From: Mycobacterium sp.
GTDB taxonomy: Bacteria; Actinomycetota; Actinomycetes; Mycobacteriales; Mycobacteriaceae
Direction of reading: 5' to 3'
NCBI GenBank assembly: GCA_020438845.1
Contig: JAGQTV010000102.1
Span: 1 to 64,000 of the forward strand
DNA: 64,000 bases
Part shown: piece by piece, positions 15,564 through 27,404 of the stretch
Layout of the letters: each line of letters begins with the position of its first letter
How positions within the stretch are numbered: position 1 is the first letter of the stretch
Position numbers and translations under genes: made by a program
The notes under the pieces: generated by a model
Databases searched by the model: none
What the model saw: the letters and a program-made list of their open reading frames with translations, nothing else
What the model was told of the DNA's origin: nothing

Positions 15564-17114
15564 TCACAGCTTCGTGCAACGCAGTTGGTGCCCCTTGGAA
15601 GTCAGGCACTTACCCGTTTTCAGGTCCCAGTCCCAGCCGTGCAAGTTGCAGGTCAGGGTTGTTCCGTCGACCACTCCGAACTTCGACAGATCGGCCTTCA
15701 AATGTGGACAACGCCGTTGAACCTCCCAGCCATCTAACGTAATGGTCGAGGAGTCGTCGTGTGCTTCGGCGAACCAGCCGTCCGCGTAGGCGATCCGTTC
15801 GTCGGTCAGGCATTTGAAGAACGTGTACAGGTATTCGTTGTAGCCGCCCACCCGCCGTGCCTTGAATCGGGTGGACAAGAAGATCGTGTTGACCCAGTCC
15901 GGTTCATTGTCGCGCAAGACCGTTCGCACCAACTCGGGGGCGATCTCGAAGCCGTAGCGGAACTTCTCGTCCGGAACCGGTTCGCGCACAGTCCGCTTCG
16001 GGAAGTCGACGACAACCGTCTCCGATCCCATCTGCAACTCGACCGGGTAGCCGATGCCGTCGCAGATCTGGTCGCTCTGCAGCATGAACGGTTCGAGCCG
16101 GGCCCGAAGCAGTTCCAGCAGCGGCTCACCGGTGGCCGGCGCCCAACGAGCCTTCTCCGCAGCCAGAACTGGCGCCATCCGTTCGGCGTACTCGGCGATG
16201 TAATCGGCCTTTCCGGTGGTGAAGATCTTTTCCACCTCGTCGTCGGGGAGGGGATGTGTCAACGAAATCAGTTGTGAACCAGAGAAATCCGCCACTGAAC
16301 CGGGGATCATGAGTAGTCCGCCGTTGTGGCCGTGCTGGCGCAGTTGGTCGAGGAAGACCATCTGATCGGGGAAGATGTTCGCCGGATCGCCCACGTCGTC
16401 GTTGAGGAAGCGCAACTCCGGATCCAGGAAGCAGGGCGGCCCCGCCGATGGGATCACCCAGGTGGCGCCAACGTCGGAGATGTACTGCCGACAGCGGTCC
16501 ATGCCGCGCTGGCGCTTCTGAATGGCGAAGGCCTCTTTGGCCCGGTCTGGCATGTCGTAGACCATCGGATACCAGATGGCACCGGAGTACTGCGGCATGT
16601 GGACGTCAATGTGGCCGAATGCCGGTGCCAGCATGTCCAGCGCGAGGGGTCGGGAGTCGTTCATATTGAAAACGGTCGTAGTGCCGTCGGAGACGACGAT
16701 CCCGGAGTCACCGATCGGTCCGTCGGCTGGGGCGCGCAGCGCCACGATCATCACGTCCAGGTCGCCCTTGGGGCCGCTGACCCGATGCTTGACGGAATCC
16801 TCGGTCTCGAAGAACCGGTGAAAGCCGAGGTTCTCGAGTTCTCGCTTCAGATCGGGCACCGGGAAGTCCGGTAGCAGCACCACCGCATCTTTGTTGACGT
16901 GGTCTGCCAACAGCTTTGCATCGAAGTGGTCCAGGTGCAGGTGCGAGATGTAGAGGTAATCGCACTGGCCCAGCGCCGCCCAGTCCAAACCGGAGTTGTC
17001 GGGGAATACGAACCACGAACCGAAGTACGCCGGGTTCAGCCACGGATCGCACAAAATGCTGCCCGCCTCGGTATCGAGGCGGAATCCGGCATGGCCGATG
17101 CTGGTGACCTGCAC
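15564..17114 (-). CDS. Metallo-beta-lactamase-fold / Rieske [2Fe-2S] protein (Rv3818-like)
   Basis: This 516-residue protein has an N-terminal beta-lactamase-fold hydrolase domain, ITSxGHAGF-type start and YISHLHLDHFD metal-binding motif (HxHxDH). A C-terminal Rieske domain has CPHLKAD and CNLHGWDW, providing the Cys/His pairs of a [2Fe-2S] cluster. The architecture recalls the CMP-N-acetylneuraminate hydroxylase-like proteins, although no sialic acid pathway is evident. I chose GTG 17114, preceded by GGAAGGGG; the result is 516 residues, the length I recall for Rv3818. An upstream TTG at 17144 is less likely. It is divergent from the acyltransferase genes, with 70 bp between. Substrate is unknown. 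Confidence 0.88.
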   Translation of the reverse strand: MQVTSIGHAGFRLDTEAGSILCDPWLNPAYFGSWFVFPDNSGLDWAALGQCDYLYISHLHLDHFDAKLLADHVNKDAVVLLPDFPVPDLKRELENLGFHRFFETEDSVKHRVSGPKGDLDVMIVALRAPADGPIGDSGIVVSDGTTTVFNMNDSRPLALDMLAPAFGHIDVHMPQYSGAIWYPMVYDMPDRAKEAFAIQKRQRGMDRCRQYISDVGATWVIPSAGPPCFLDPELRFLNDDVGDPANIFPDQMVFLDQLRQHGHNGGLLMIPGSVADFSGSQLISLTHPLPDDEVEKIFTTGKADYIAEYAERMAPVLAAEKARWAPATGEPLLELLRARLEPFMLQSDQICDGIGYPVELQMGSETVVVDFPKRTVREPVPDEKFRYGFEIAPELVRTVLRDNEPDWVNTIFLSTRFKARRVGGYNEYLYTFFKCLTDERIAYADGWFAEAHDDSSTITLDGWEVQRRCPHLKADLSKFGVVDGTTLTCNLHGWDWDLKTGKCLTSKGHQLRCTKL

Positions 17115-17184
17115 AAATCCCCTTCCAACGGCTGACAGAGCCAAGATGAGTTTAACCGGCGCCTGAGGCTACTAGGCTGACCGT

Positions 17185-17958
17185 GTGGAGCCGGTATACG
17201 GGACGGTCATCGCCGCTGCTCGGCTGATGTGGCGCGTCCAGGGTCTGAAGTTCACGGTTACTGGCATCGAAAACCTGCCAACTACCGGCGGCGCGGTGGT
17301 GGCGATCAACCACACCGGCTACCTCGACTTCACTTTCGCCGGTCTGCCCGCTGTGCTGCAGGGGCAGGGCCGCAAGGTGCGCTTCATGGCCAAGAAGGAG
17401 ATCTTCGACCACAAGGTCGGCGGGCCTCTCATGCGCAAACTGCGCCACATTTCAGTGGACCGGGCCAACGGCGGAGACTCCTTCGATGCCGCTGTCCAGG
17501 CGCTGAAGGACGGTGAGTTGGTGGGCGTGTACCCCGAGGCAACCATCAGTCGAAGCTTCGAACTCAAGGAATTCAAGTCCGGTGCGGCCCGGATGGCGAT
17601 CGCTGCCGACGTGCCGATCGTGCCGCACATCGTCTGGGGTGCGCAGCGGATATGGACCAAGGATCACCCGAAGAAAATGTGGCGGCCAAAGGTTCCCATC
17701 TCCATCGCAGTTGGCGAGCCGATCCAGCCGACGCTTCCGCCCACCGAACTGACCGCGCTGCTCCGGTCCCGGATGCACCATCTGCTCGAGCAAGTTCAGG
17801 ACGCCTACGGCCCCTATCCGGAAGGGGAGTTCTGGGTGCCGCACCGCCTCGGCGGCGGCGCTCCGACCTTGGCCCAAGCCGCCGAATTGGAGACCGCCGA
17901 AATGATGGCCAGGGCCGCTCGGCGGCAACTTCCGCCTGGGTCGAATTCGCAAGGTTAG
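17185..17958 (+). CDS. PlsC-type 1-acyl-glycerol-3-phosphate acyltransferase (first of tandem pair)
   Basis: The 257-residue enzyme carries the acyltransferase signature NHTGYLDF (NHxxxxD block 1 with His and Asp), then KKEIFD, block III YPEATISRSFELKEFKSGA and the P-rich block IV VPIVPHIVWG. PlsC enzymes transfer acyl chains to glycerol lipids at the membrane inner face. It ends with a hydrophilic tail. The closest context is Rv3816c; the next gene is a paralogue 6 bp downstream. The GTG at 17185 is the start. Acceptor specificity cannot be read from sequence. Confidence 0.9.
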   Translation: MEPVYGTVIAAARLMWRVQGLKFTVTGIENLPTTGGAVVAINHTGYLDFTFAGLPAVLQGQGRKVRFMAKKEIFDHKVGGPLMRKLRHISVDRANGGDSFDAAVQALKDGELVGVYPEATISRSFELKEFKSGAARMAIAADVPIVPHIVWGAQRIWTKDHPKKMWRPKVPISIAVGEPIQPTLPPTELTALLRSRMHHLLEQVQDAYGPYPEGEFWVPHRLGGGAPTLAQAAELETAEMMARAARRQLPPGSNSQG

Positions 17959-17964
17959 CCGCGG

Positions 17965-18711
17965 ATGGAACCCGTTTACCGCGCGATCGAGATCAGTGCC
18001 GCGGTCGCGGCACGCGCACTGGGGACCACGCTCACTTACCAAGGCTTGGAGAACATTCCCAGGCGCGGCGGGGCCGTGGTGGCGATCAACCACACCAGTT
18101 ACATCGATTTCCTGCCCGCAGGCCTGGCGGCCCGGCAGCGGCGCCGCCGGATCCGATACATGCTCAAGGCGGAAGTCCAGGACGTCAGCGTTGCCAATTA
18201 TCTGATAACCAAGGCGCGGTGCATACCAGTCGACCGGTCAGCCGGGGCAGCCGCCTACGCCGAAGCGGTGCAGAAGTTGCGTACCGGGGAGTTGGTCGGG
18301 GTGTACCCGGAAGCCACCATCAGCCGCAGCTTCGAGTTGAAGGAGTTCAAGACCGGGGCTGTGCGGATGGCGCGGGAGGCGGCGGTGCCGATCTTGCCGA
18401 TGATCATCTGGGGCGTGCACCGGATGTGGACCAAGGATCACCCTAAGAACCTGCGCCGCAGCAAGATCCCCATCACCGTCCGAGTGGGAAGGGCGCTGGA
18501 GCCGGTGGGTACGGTAGAGGAACTCGACGCTCGGCTTCGCGCGGAGATGACGAAGATCCTGCACGAGGTGCAGGAACAGTACCCTCATCCGCCCGGGGAG
18601 TACTGGGTGCCACATCGGCTGGGTGGCGGCGCCCCCACCGTTGAGGAGGCCAAGCAAAGGGAGGAAGCGGAGCTGGCCGAACGAGCCCGTCGCGCAACGG
18701 GGAAAACCTGA
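17965..18711 (+). CDS. PlsC-type acyltransferase (second of tandem pair)
   Basis: The 248-residue paralogue of the preceding gene shares NHTSYIDF, YPEATISRSFELKEFKTGA and the C-terminal GEYWVPHRLGGGAPT block. The two genes clearly arose by tandem duplication. M. tuberculosis, as I recall, has three such genes (Rv3814c-3816c), so copy number differs. The stop overlaps the start of the HAD phosphatase by 1 bp (TGATG). A membrane-associated lysophospholipid or lysophosphatidate acyltransferase is the family expectation. Confidence 0.9.
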   Translation: MEPVYRAIEISAAVAARALGTTLTYQGLENIPRRGGAVVAINHTSYIDFLPAGLAARQRRRRIRYMLKAEVQDVSVANYLITKARCIPVDRSAGAAAYAEAVQKLRTGELVGVYPEATISRSFELKEFKTGAVRMAREAAVPILPMIIWGVHRMWTKDHPKNLRRSKIPITVRVGRALEPVGTVEELDARLRAEMTKILHEVQEQYPHPPGEYWVPHRLGGGAPTVEEAKQREEAELAERARRATGKT

Positions 18712-19523
18712 TGCTTCCCGCACTGATTGCCAGCGATGTTGACGGCACGCTGCTCGATCCCGCAGAGCGCATCACGGCGCGCACGCGTGACGCGGTCCTG
18801 GCTGCGGTCGCCTCCGGCGCCCATTTTGTGCTGGCCACGGGTCGCCCTCCACGGTGGATACCGCCGGTTGTCGAGGAACTCGGCTACGCACCAATGGCTG
18901 TGTGCGCCAACGGAGCCGTGATCTACGACGCAGCATCTGACCGCGTCGTGTCGGCCCGCACCTTGTCGGTGGACGTGCTGGCAGAACTCGCCGAGATCGC
19001 CACGCGGGTGGTCCCGGGCGTCGGGTTGGCGGCCGAACGAGTGGGTCGTAGCGCACACGACAGCGCCACCCCGCAGTTCGTCAGCGCGCCGGGTTACGAA
19101 CATGCCTGGCTTAACCCGGACAACACCGAAGTGTCGGTCGAAGACCTGCTGAGCTCGCCCGTGGTGAAGTTACTGGTCCGAAAACCTGGAATGCCGAGCT
19201 CGCAGTTGGCGGCAGCGTTGGCCAAACACATTGGTGTGCTGGGTGACATCACGTATTCGACCAATGACGGTCTGCTCGAGATCAGCCAGATCGGCATCAG
19301 CAAGGCCCTCGGGGTGGCCGAGGTGGCCCGGCCGCTGGAGATCGCCGCAGAGGATGTGGTTGCGTTCGGGGACATGCCCAACGACGTGCCGATGCTGCTT
19401 TGGGCGGGCCACGGAGTGGCGATGGGCAATGCACACCCCGAGACGATCGCGGCGGCCAATGAGGTCACCGCCACCAACGGCGACGACGGTTTGGCACGCG
19501 TTCTCGAGCGGTGGTGGCTGTGA
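18711..19523 (+). CDS. HAD-superfamily Cof-type phosphatase (Rv3813c-like)
   Basis: This 270-residue Cof/IIB HAD hydrolase has motif I ASDVDGTLLDP at about 7-17 (nucleophile Asp and DxD), motif II LATGRPP, conserved Lys near ISKALGV and motif IV AFGDMPNDVPML. The cap domain lies between motifs II and III. Substrates of this class are sugar phosphates and small phosphoesters. Translational coupling to the PlsC pair suggests a lipid or phosphatidate-related job, which is inference. The three-gene run W-X-HAD fits the Rv3816c-Rv3813c order. Confidence 0.9.
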   Translation: MLPALIASDVDGTLLDPAERITARTRDAVLAAVASGAHFVLATGRPPRWIPPVVEELGYAPMAVCANGAVIYDAASDRVVSARTLSVDVLAELAEIATRVVPGVGLAAERVGRSAHDSATPQFVSAPGYEHAWLNPDNTEVSVEDLLSSPVVKLLVRKPGMPSSQLAAALAKHIGVLGDITYSTNDGLLEISQIGISKALGVAEVARPLEIAAEDVVAFGDMPNDVPMLLWAGHGVAMGNAHPETIAAANEVTATNGDDGLARVLERWWL

Positions 19524-19559
19524 CGTCTCTCCGCCACCTACTTCCGCAAGGGCGATGAA

Positions 19560-19706
19560 TTACGGTTGGTCTTGCAGGGCAGATATTTCATCAGCGGGTT
19601 GAAGATCAACCAGCCGTTCCAACCACGACCTGGCGCCCCGCGACTCGGGGGGTTCGAGCGACAGCGGGGGTGATGGCGGCGGTTGCCATGCTGAGTGGGA
19701 ATTCAT
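19560..19706 (-). CDS. Possible small ORF, 48 codons
   Basis: Between the HAD gene and the PGRP gene, the minus strand has an open frame from ATG 19706 to TAA 19560. The product opens Met-Asn-Ser-His-Ser and has a Pro-rich start and an amphipathic, well-formed end, RSWLERLVDLQPADEISALQ. This is unlike random translation, but the purine-rich GGAAG directly abuts the start codon, leaving no normal spacing. It lies 56 bp downstream of the PGRP gene on the same strand. Otherwise the 238-bp interval holds nothing recognised. Confidence 0.25.
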   Translation of the reverse strand: MNSHSAWQPPPSPPLSLEPPESRGARSWLERLVDLQPADEISALQDQP

Positions 19707-19761
19707 CTTCCAGCGATGTTAGACCCGGGACGCGGGCTCCGGGTCGTCGCACGGGTCAGGA

Positions 19762-21378
19762 TCAGCGGATCGGAGTGAATCGCTCCAGTTGCACCGGCGG
19801 ACCGTCCGTCGGCGGCGGCGGCAATACGAGGGTGACACCGTCGATCACCCGCAGGACATTGTGGGTTTGCCGGTCGAAGTTCAGCGTGCCGTGCTGGAAG
19901 TTCTGCACGATCCACTCCGGTTCGGCGATTTCGCCACTGGTAGGCATCCCCAGGGCGCCGCGTTCGTAGCCCAGCGATGCCCATGCCTGGTAGATCGCGC
20001 CGGTCAGCGGCTGGGCCCCGGTGTTCGGAGACCAGTACATTGCCCCGCGCTCGAATGTCGCATAGCGAGTCGAGCCTTCACCGGCGGCTTCCGGTGAGGT
20101 CGGCATGCCCAACGGGCTGGCTTTGCCGCCGTCGGACTGCCACCTGGCCAGAATCGCACCGCCATGGAGCGCCTCCACCGTGTCGGGGGGCAAGGTGAAA
20201 CCGGCTGCTATCTTGCGGATTTCGTCGAGTGCGGCATACCCCCGATTTCCCGGGCATTCGGTATTGCCGACGTCGCGGTGGGCGAAGATCTCCGGAAGGG
20301 TCGGTGTGGCCCCGGCCGGATACACGGTGTACGAACCGCCTGCCGACGTCAGGCTGACCGAACCGAGCGGGTTCACGCGGTCCAGGCTCAGCCGCCAGCC
20401 GATCAGTTTGCCGACCGCTCTGACCAAGACGTCCGGCGGCGGCTCGTCTTCGAAGTTCCCGATCATCGAAACGCCCCACACGTCCCGATTGAACCCACCG
20501 GTATGCGAGCCCATCACGTCTTTGGTTATTCCGCCCGCCCGGCCCTCGAAGACCTGGCCGTACTTGTCAACCAATGCGTTGTAGGCGATGTCGCACCACC
20601 CCAGAGTCATGGTGTGGTAGGCGTAGATCGAGCGGATGATCGCCGCGGAATCCTCGGGTGCGTAGTCGTTTCCGGTAGCGGTGTGGTGTACCACCGCGGC
20701 CCGCACCCCTTCGCCATAGGAAGGGCCGCCGCAACGAATTCCAGTGCCCGCGCCCCACTGCGCCCGGCTGATGATGGGGGGTGGTTGGCCCGGTCCCTGC
20801 GTCGCTGTCGGTGGATTCCACTGGCTGTCGACCGGGGCCTTCGGCGGGGTTATCAAGATCGCCGACATGGTCTGATTCAACGGTTGTTCGGCGGTCGCGG
20901 GTATGTATCCGAGATCGCGGCCGGCGTCGAGCCCATTCTGTGGGGCTTCGGCGGTCACCGGAGCGCTGTGAGGCCGTTTCACGGCGATCTGCACTGCCGT
21001 GGTCGGCCCGACGTAGATGGGGTCGGTGCCGCGGGGTCCGCCGGTCTGGGAATCGTCTGCGTTCGACTCGAGGTTTTCCGCCTCGTACCACGGACCCCAT
21101 GACCCGTCGGCGCGCTGGGCGCGAATCCGGGCCGAGGTTCCGGTGAGGTCTGTTCCAGTCACTGCAACCATTGAGAATGGTTCGTCCTGCCGCAATTCGC
21201 GAAGGGTTTCGCCGCCGCCGATCCCCGCCAGTGACTGCTGGCTCAGGATGGTCTCTTCGGCCAGCGGGCCACGATGCTGACCGGATCCGGGTGAACCGTT
21301 TATCGCCCACGGCAGCACGACGATCGTCGCCGCGAGAGCGGTGAACAGGATCGTCGGCGCTGGACGACGGGTCGACAC
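19762..21378 (-). CDS. PGRP/amidase-like cell-wall protein with LGFP repeats (Rv3811 Csp-like)
   Basis: This secreted protein of about 538 residues has an N-terminal signal or anchor (LFTALAATIVVLPW). The PGRP/amidase_2 domain is marked by VVHHTATGNDY, IAYNALVDKYGQVFEGRAGG, GSHTGGFN and FAHRDVGNTECPG; zinc ligands would be the His in VVHHTAT, the later His in AHRD and the Cys of NTECPG. The C-terminal part has LGFP-type repeats (ASPLGMPTS, GALGMPTSGE). It probably binds or trims peptidoglycan or arabinogalactan in the periplasm. I chose GTG 21378 because it gives about the length I recall for Rv3811; frames open up to 21438 (TTG) and 21402 (GTG). Confidence 0.85.
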   Translation of the reverse strand: MSTRRPAPTILFTALAATIVVLPWAINGSPGSGQHRGPLAEETILSQQSLAGIGGGETLRELRQDEPFSMVAVTGTDLTGTSARIRAQRADGSWGPWYEAENLESNADDSQTGGPRGTDPIYVGPTTAVQIAVKRPHSAPVTAEAPQNGLDAGRDLGYIPATAEQPLNQTMSAILITPPKAPVDSQWNPPTATQGPGQPPPIISRAQWGAGTGIRCGGPSYGEGVRAAVVHHTATGNDYAPEDSAAIIRSIYAYHTMTLGWCDIAYNALVDKYGQVFEGRAGGITKDVMGSHTGGFNRDVWGVSMIGNFEDEPPPDVLVRAVGKLIGWRLSLDRVNPLGSVSLTSAGGSYTVYPAGATPTLPEIFAHRDVGNTECPGNRGYAALDEIRKIAAGFTLPPDTVEALHGGAILARWQSDGGKASPLGMPTSPEAAGEGSTRYATFERGAMYWSPNTGAQPLTGAIYQAWASLGYERGALGMPTSGEIAEPEWIVQNFQHGTLNFDRQTHNVLRVIDGVTLVLPPPPTDGPPVQLERFTPIR

Positions 21379-21471
21379 ATCGCGATGGTACGTATGAGAC
21401 ACGTGATACTTACGATGCGACACGGACTGGTGAGTCAATTGTGAAGAATGAGTTTTCTACCCGTACATGAG

Positions 21472-21520
21472 ACTGAACCCTGGGCGCGGAATTGCCGGGA
21501 GGCGCCGCCCAGGGTTCAGT
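21472..21520 (-). terminator. Perfect 15-bp inverted repeat downstream of erp
   Basis: ACTGAACCCTGGGCG at 21472-21486 is matched exactly by CGCCCAGGGTTCAGT at 21506-21520, with a 19-nt loop. It starts 32 bp after the erp stop codon and lies upstream of the PGRP gene on the same strand. No T-run follows, which is common for mycobacterial terminators. It should stop erp transcription or protect the mRNA 3' end. Confidence 0.7.
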
Positions 21521-21551
21521 CCGGGCGTGTGAACCCAGAGCTTGGATCGCG

Positions 21552-22550
21552 TCAGCCGATGGAGGCAACCTCGCCCGCGGCCTCCACTGCCGGTGCGGCT
21601 GCCACCGGGGCTGCGACAGCCGCCGAACCGGCGTTCTGGATGGCCTGGGTGATGCCCGGCATGACGACTCCCTTGAGGAGGTCAATCGCCTGGCCGACGC
21701 CGAGTTGGTTGGCGGCGCTGCTCAGATCCCCGATCAGCCCGCCTGAGCTACTCGCCTCCGGCATTGACCCCAGGCCGATCGTCGGGTCTCCGAGGATCGG
21801 GTAGGTGCCCGGTGGCGGAGTCAGCGGGGCGCTGATCGGCTGCTCGGTAGGCAGGCCTATTCCGGTGCCGACCTGTGGAGATGTCAGGCCCGGGTTGGTC
21901 AGAGACGGGTTGGTCAGAGACGGGTTGGTCAGTGACGGGTTGGTCAGAGACGGGTTGGTGAGAGACGGGTTGGTGAGAGACGGGTTGGTGAGTGCCGGAT
22001 CGGTCAGGGCAGGCGTGGCCGCTGCTGGCGCCGAGGCGCCCGGCGTGGTCAGGCCCGGAACCGTCAGCCCGGGCGCGGTCGCGCTCGGCGTGGTGAGGCC
22101 CGGCGTAGTGAGGCCCGGAACCGTCAGCCCGGGCGCGGTCGCGCTCGGCGTGGTGAGGCCCGGGGTGGTGAGACCGGGGGTGGTCAGGCCGGGCGCGGTC
22201 GCGCTCGGCGTGGTGAGGCCCGGGGTGGTGAGACCGGGCGTGGTGAGGCCCGAGCCGAGGCTGGGCGTGGTCAGCGCCGGCCCGGTCTGCACAGGTTGGG
22301 CTCCCGCGGGGCTGAGCCCGGTCGGCAGCGGCGGCAGGTTGATACCGAACTGGGACAGGCCGGCCTGCAACGCGGAGATGATCTCGTTGGGCAGGTCGGT
22401 GACGACGGCGGCCCGGGTGAACTCCCGGTGTTCGGGCGCCTTGTGGGATGTCAGCTCGATGACGCCGATCGCGGCGAACGGGCTGGCGACGGCCAGGGCG
22501 GCCAGCGCGCTCATGGTTGTCGAAATCTTGCGTCGACGCTGGTTCGGCAC
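21552..22550 (-). CDS. erp: Exported repetitive protein Erp (PirG)
   Basis: Erp is a surface-exposed cell-wall protein linked to virulence and envelope integrity in mycobacteria. The 332-residue protein starts at GTG with a GAGGAG ribosome site. A signal peptide covers about 1-38, and the N-terminal domain lies at about 40-100. The centre consists of proline-threonine pentapeptides (LTTPG, LTNPS) from about 103 to 215. The C-terminal domain has a hydrophobic stretch near its end. The central repeat number is longer than in M. tuberculosis Erp (284 residues, from memory), consistent with known length variation between species. It is divergent from glf, as in M. tuberculosis. Confidence 0.95.
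   Translation of the reverse strand: MPNQRRRKISTTMSALAALAVASPFAAIGVIELTSHKAPEHREFTRAAVVTDLPNEIISALQAGLSQFGINLPPLPTGLSPAGAQPVQTGPALTTPSLGSGLTTPGLTTPGLTTPSATAPGLTTPGLTTPGLTTPSATAPGLTVPGLTTPGLTTPSATAPGLTVPGLTTPGASAPAAATPALTDPALTNPSLTNPSLTNPSLTNPSLTNPSLTNPSLTNPGLTSPQVGTGIGLPTEQPISAPLTPPPGTYPILGDPTIGLGSMPEASSSGGLIGDLSSAANQLGVGQAIDLLKGVVMPGITQAIQNAGSAAVAAPVAAAPAVEAAGEVASIG
21890..22260 (-). repeat. Erp coding repeats in two sub-arrays
   Basis: 21890-22000 holds near-identical 15-bp units encoding LTNPS, and 22040-22260 holds longer units built from LTTPG and SATAPG encoding blocks that recur several times. The clean 15-bp periodicity allows in-frame expansion and contraction. Confidence 0.85.
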
Positions 22551-22757
22551 CGGAAGCTCCTCAATCTCACTGGGTCAATCTTGAGTCAAACTCACTGGGG
22601 GGACTAGGTTTTCCAGCCCCGCCAAGCTGATGAGAACGATGGTACGACTGGGGTTATTGAGAAAGGAGTGACGATGCGGAATCGTGAGCCAACCGCGACA
22701 TCCGTTATTCCCAACGCCTCCTCGCCGAGTCGCGGGTTTGGCGGGTGGTGGAGTCGA

Positions 22758-25941
<3,184 letters not shown>

Positions 25942-25949
<8 letters not shown>

Positions 25950-26496
25950 AAGTGAGCCGATCGGCGTCGAGCCGGAACTCAAGCCGCCCGCCGGCGAGGT
26001 TGCAGCCCTGGTCGCGGTGCAATCCTTGCTGGCCACGCCGCCGGTGGTTCGTGTCGCCCGCGGCATGTCGCATTTCGGTGAGCACGCCGCGGGCTGGCTG
26101 GTGCTCTCGGCCGTAGGCGCATTGTTGGCACCCCGGCGCCGCCGGGACTGGCTGCTGGTCGGCGTGGGTGCGCTGAGCGCTCACGCGGCGGCGGTGTTGA
26201 TCAAACAAGTGGTGCGTCGCGCCAGGCCGAACCATCCGGACGTCACTGTCAATGTCGGGACGCCCAGTTCGCTGAGTTTCCCCTCCGCGCACGCGACGTC
26301 GAGCACCGCCGCGGCTATGCTGCTGTGCCGGGCCACCGGATCGCCGCTGCCGCTGGTCGTGGTGCCCTTGATGGCCCTGTCGAGGCTCGTACTCGGGGTG
26401 CACTATCCGACCGACGTGCTTGCCGGCATGGCGATTGGCGCCACGGTGGCAGGTGCCACCGCCAAATTCGGTGCCCGGAAGGAGTTGGAGTCGTGA
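25942..26496 (+). CDS. PAP2-family phosphatase, probable decaprenylphosphoryl-5-phosphoribose phosphatase
   Basis: This 184-residue membrane PAP2 phosphatase has the three conserved blocks: KQVVRRARPNHPD (K-x6-RP), PSAHATSSTAA (PSxHxxx) and SRLVLGVHYPTDVLAG (SR-x5-H-x3-D). In M. tuberculosis the equivalent Rv3807c has been proposed to dephosphorylate decaprenyl-phosphoryl-5-phosphoribose made by UbiA. It overlaps glfT2 (8 bp) and ubiA (4 bp), so the three genes are tightly coupled. The transmembrane helices flank the catalytic blocks. Substrate is by orthology, not by sequence. Confidence 0.9.
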
Positions 26497-27404
26497 CTGA
26501 GACGTCGGTGACGACCGGTCCACCGAGCAATCTGCCCAGCGCTGTGATCAAGGCGATGCGTCCGAAGCAATGGGTGAAGAACCTGTTGGTGTTCGCCGCG
26601 CCGTTGGCCGCTATGGGCGGCGGGATGACCTTCGACCATCGCGACGTGCTGGGGTCGGTGTCGGTCGCCTTCGTGGTGTTCTGCATGGCCTCCTCGTCGA
26701 TCTACCTGATCAACGATGCGCGCGACGTGGAAGCCGACCGGGAGCATCCCACCAAGCGGTTCCGCCCAATCGCCGCCGGGGTGCTGCCGGTTCCCCTGGC
26801 CTACGCGATCGCCGTCGCTCTGGCTGCGGGGTCGTTGGCCGTGGCGTGGTGGCTCACTCCCCAGCTTGCTCTGGTGATGGCGATCTACCTGGCGATTCAG
26901 CTCAGCTATTGCTTCGGCCTCAAACATCAGGCGGTGCTGGACATCGTCATCGTGTCGTCCGGGTTTCTGATCCGGGCGATCGCCGGCGGCGTCGCCGGCG
27001 GCATCCCGCTGTCGCAGTGGTTCCTGCTGGTCATGGCCTTCGGATCGCTGTTCATGGCGGCCGGCAAGCGCTACGCCGAACTCCAGCTTGCCGAGCGCAC
27101 AGGCGCCAAGATCCGCAAGTCGCTGGAGAATTACACCAGCACCTATTTGAGGTTCGTCTGGACGCTGTCGGCGACGTCCGTAGTGCTCTGTTACGGCCTG
27201 TGGGCCTTCGAGCAGGAGGGCACCGCCGGCTCCTGGTTCGTTGTGTCGATGATCCCGTTCACAGTCGCGATCCTGCGCTACGCGGTGGACGTCGACGGCG
27301 GGCTCGCCGGCGAACCCGAAGAGATCGCGTTGCGCGACCGGGTATTGCAGCTGCTGGCCCTGGCCTGGATCGGAACTCTCGTTGCGGCCATCGTTCTCGC
27401 TTGA
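26493..27404 (+). CDS. ubiA: Decaprenyl-phosphate 5-phosphoribosyltransferase UbiA
   Basis: This UbiA-superfamily prenyltransferase transfers phosphoribose from PRPP to decaprenyl phosphate, the first step toward the arabinose donor. The 303-residue protein has about nine membrane helices, the first aspartate motif LINDARDVEADREHPTKRFRP (NDxxDxxxD) and a second, Asp/Gly-rich YAVDVDGGLAGEP loop. The GTG at 26493 overlaps the previous stop by 4 bp, giving 303 residues, close to the 302 of Rv3806c. The frame is also open upstream to 26325, but that overlaps the phosphatase gene and is not the start. Confidence 0.96.
   Translation: MTETSVTTGPPSNLPSAVIKAMRPKQWVKNLLVFAAPLAAMGGGMTFDHRDVLGSVSVAFVVFCMASSSIYLINDARDVEADREHPTKRFRPIAAGVLPVPLAYAIAVALAAGSLAVAWWLTPQLALVMAIYLAIQLSYCFGLKHQAVLDIVIVSSGFLIRAIAGGVAGGIPLSQWFLLVMAFGSLFMAAGKRYAELQLAERTGAKIRKSLENYTSTYLRFVWTLSATSVVLCYGLWAFEQEGTAGSWFVVSMIPFTVAILRYAVDVDGGLAGEPEEIALRDRVLQLLALAWIGTLVAAIVLA

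Noticed and set aside
21890-22260. Regular short repeats resembling a CRISPR array
   Set aside because: They are contiguous in-frame 15-bp coding repeats of erp with no unique spacers.
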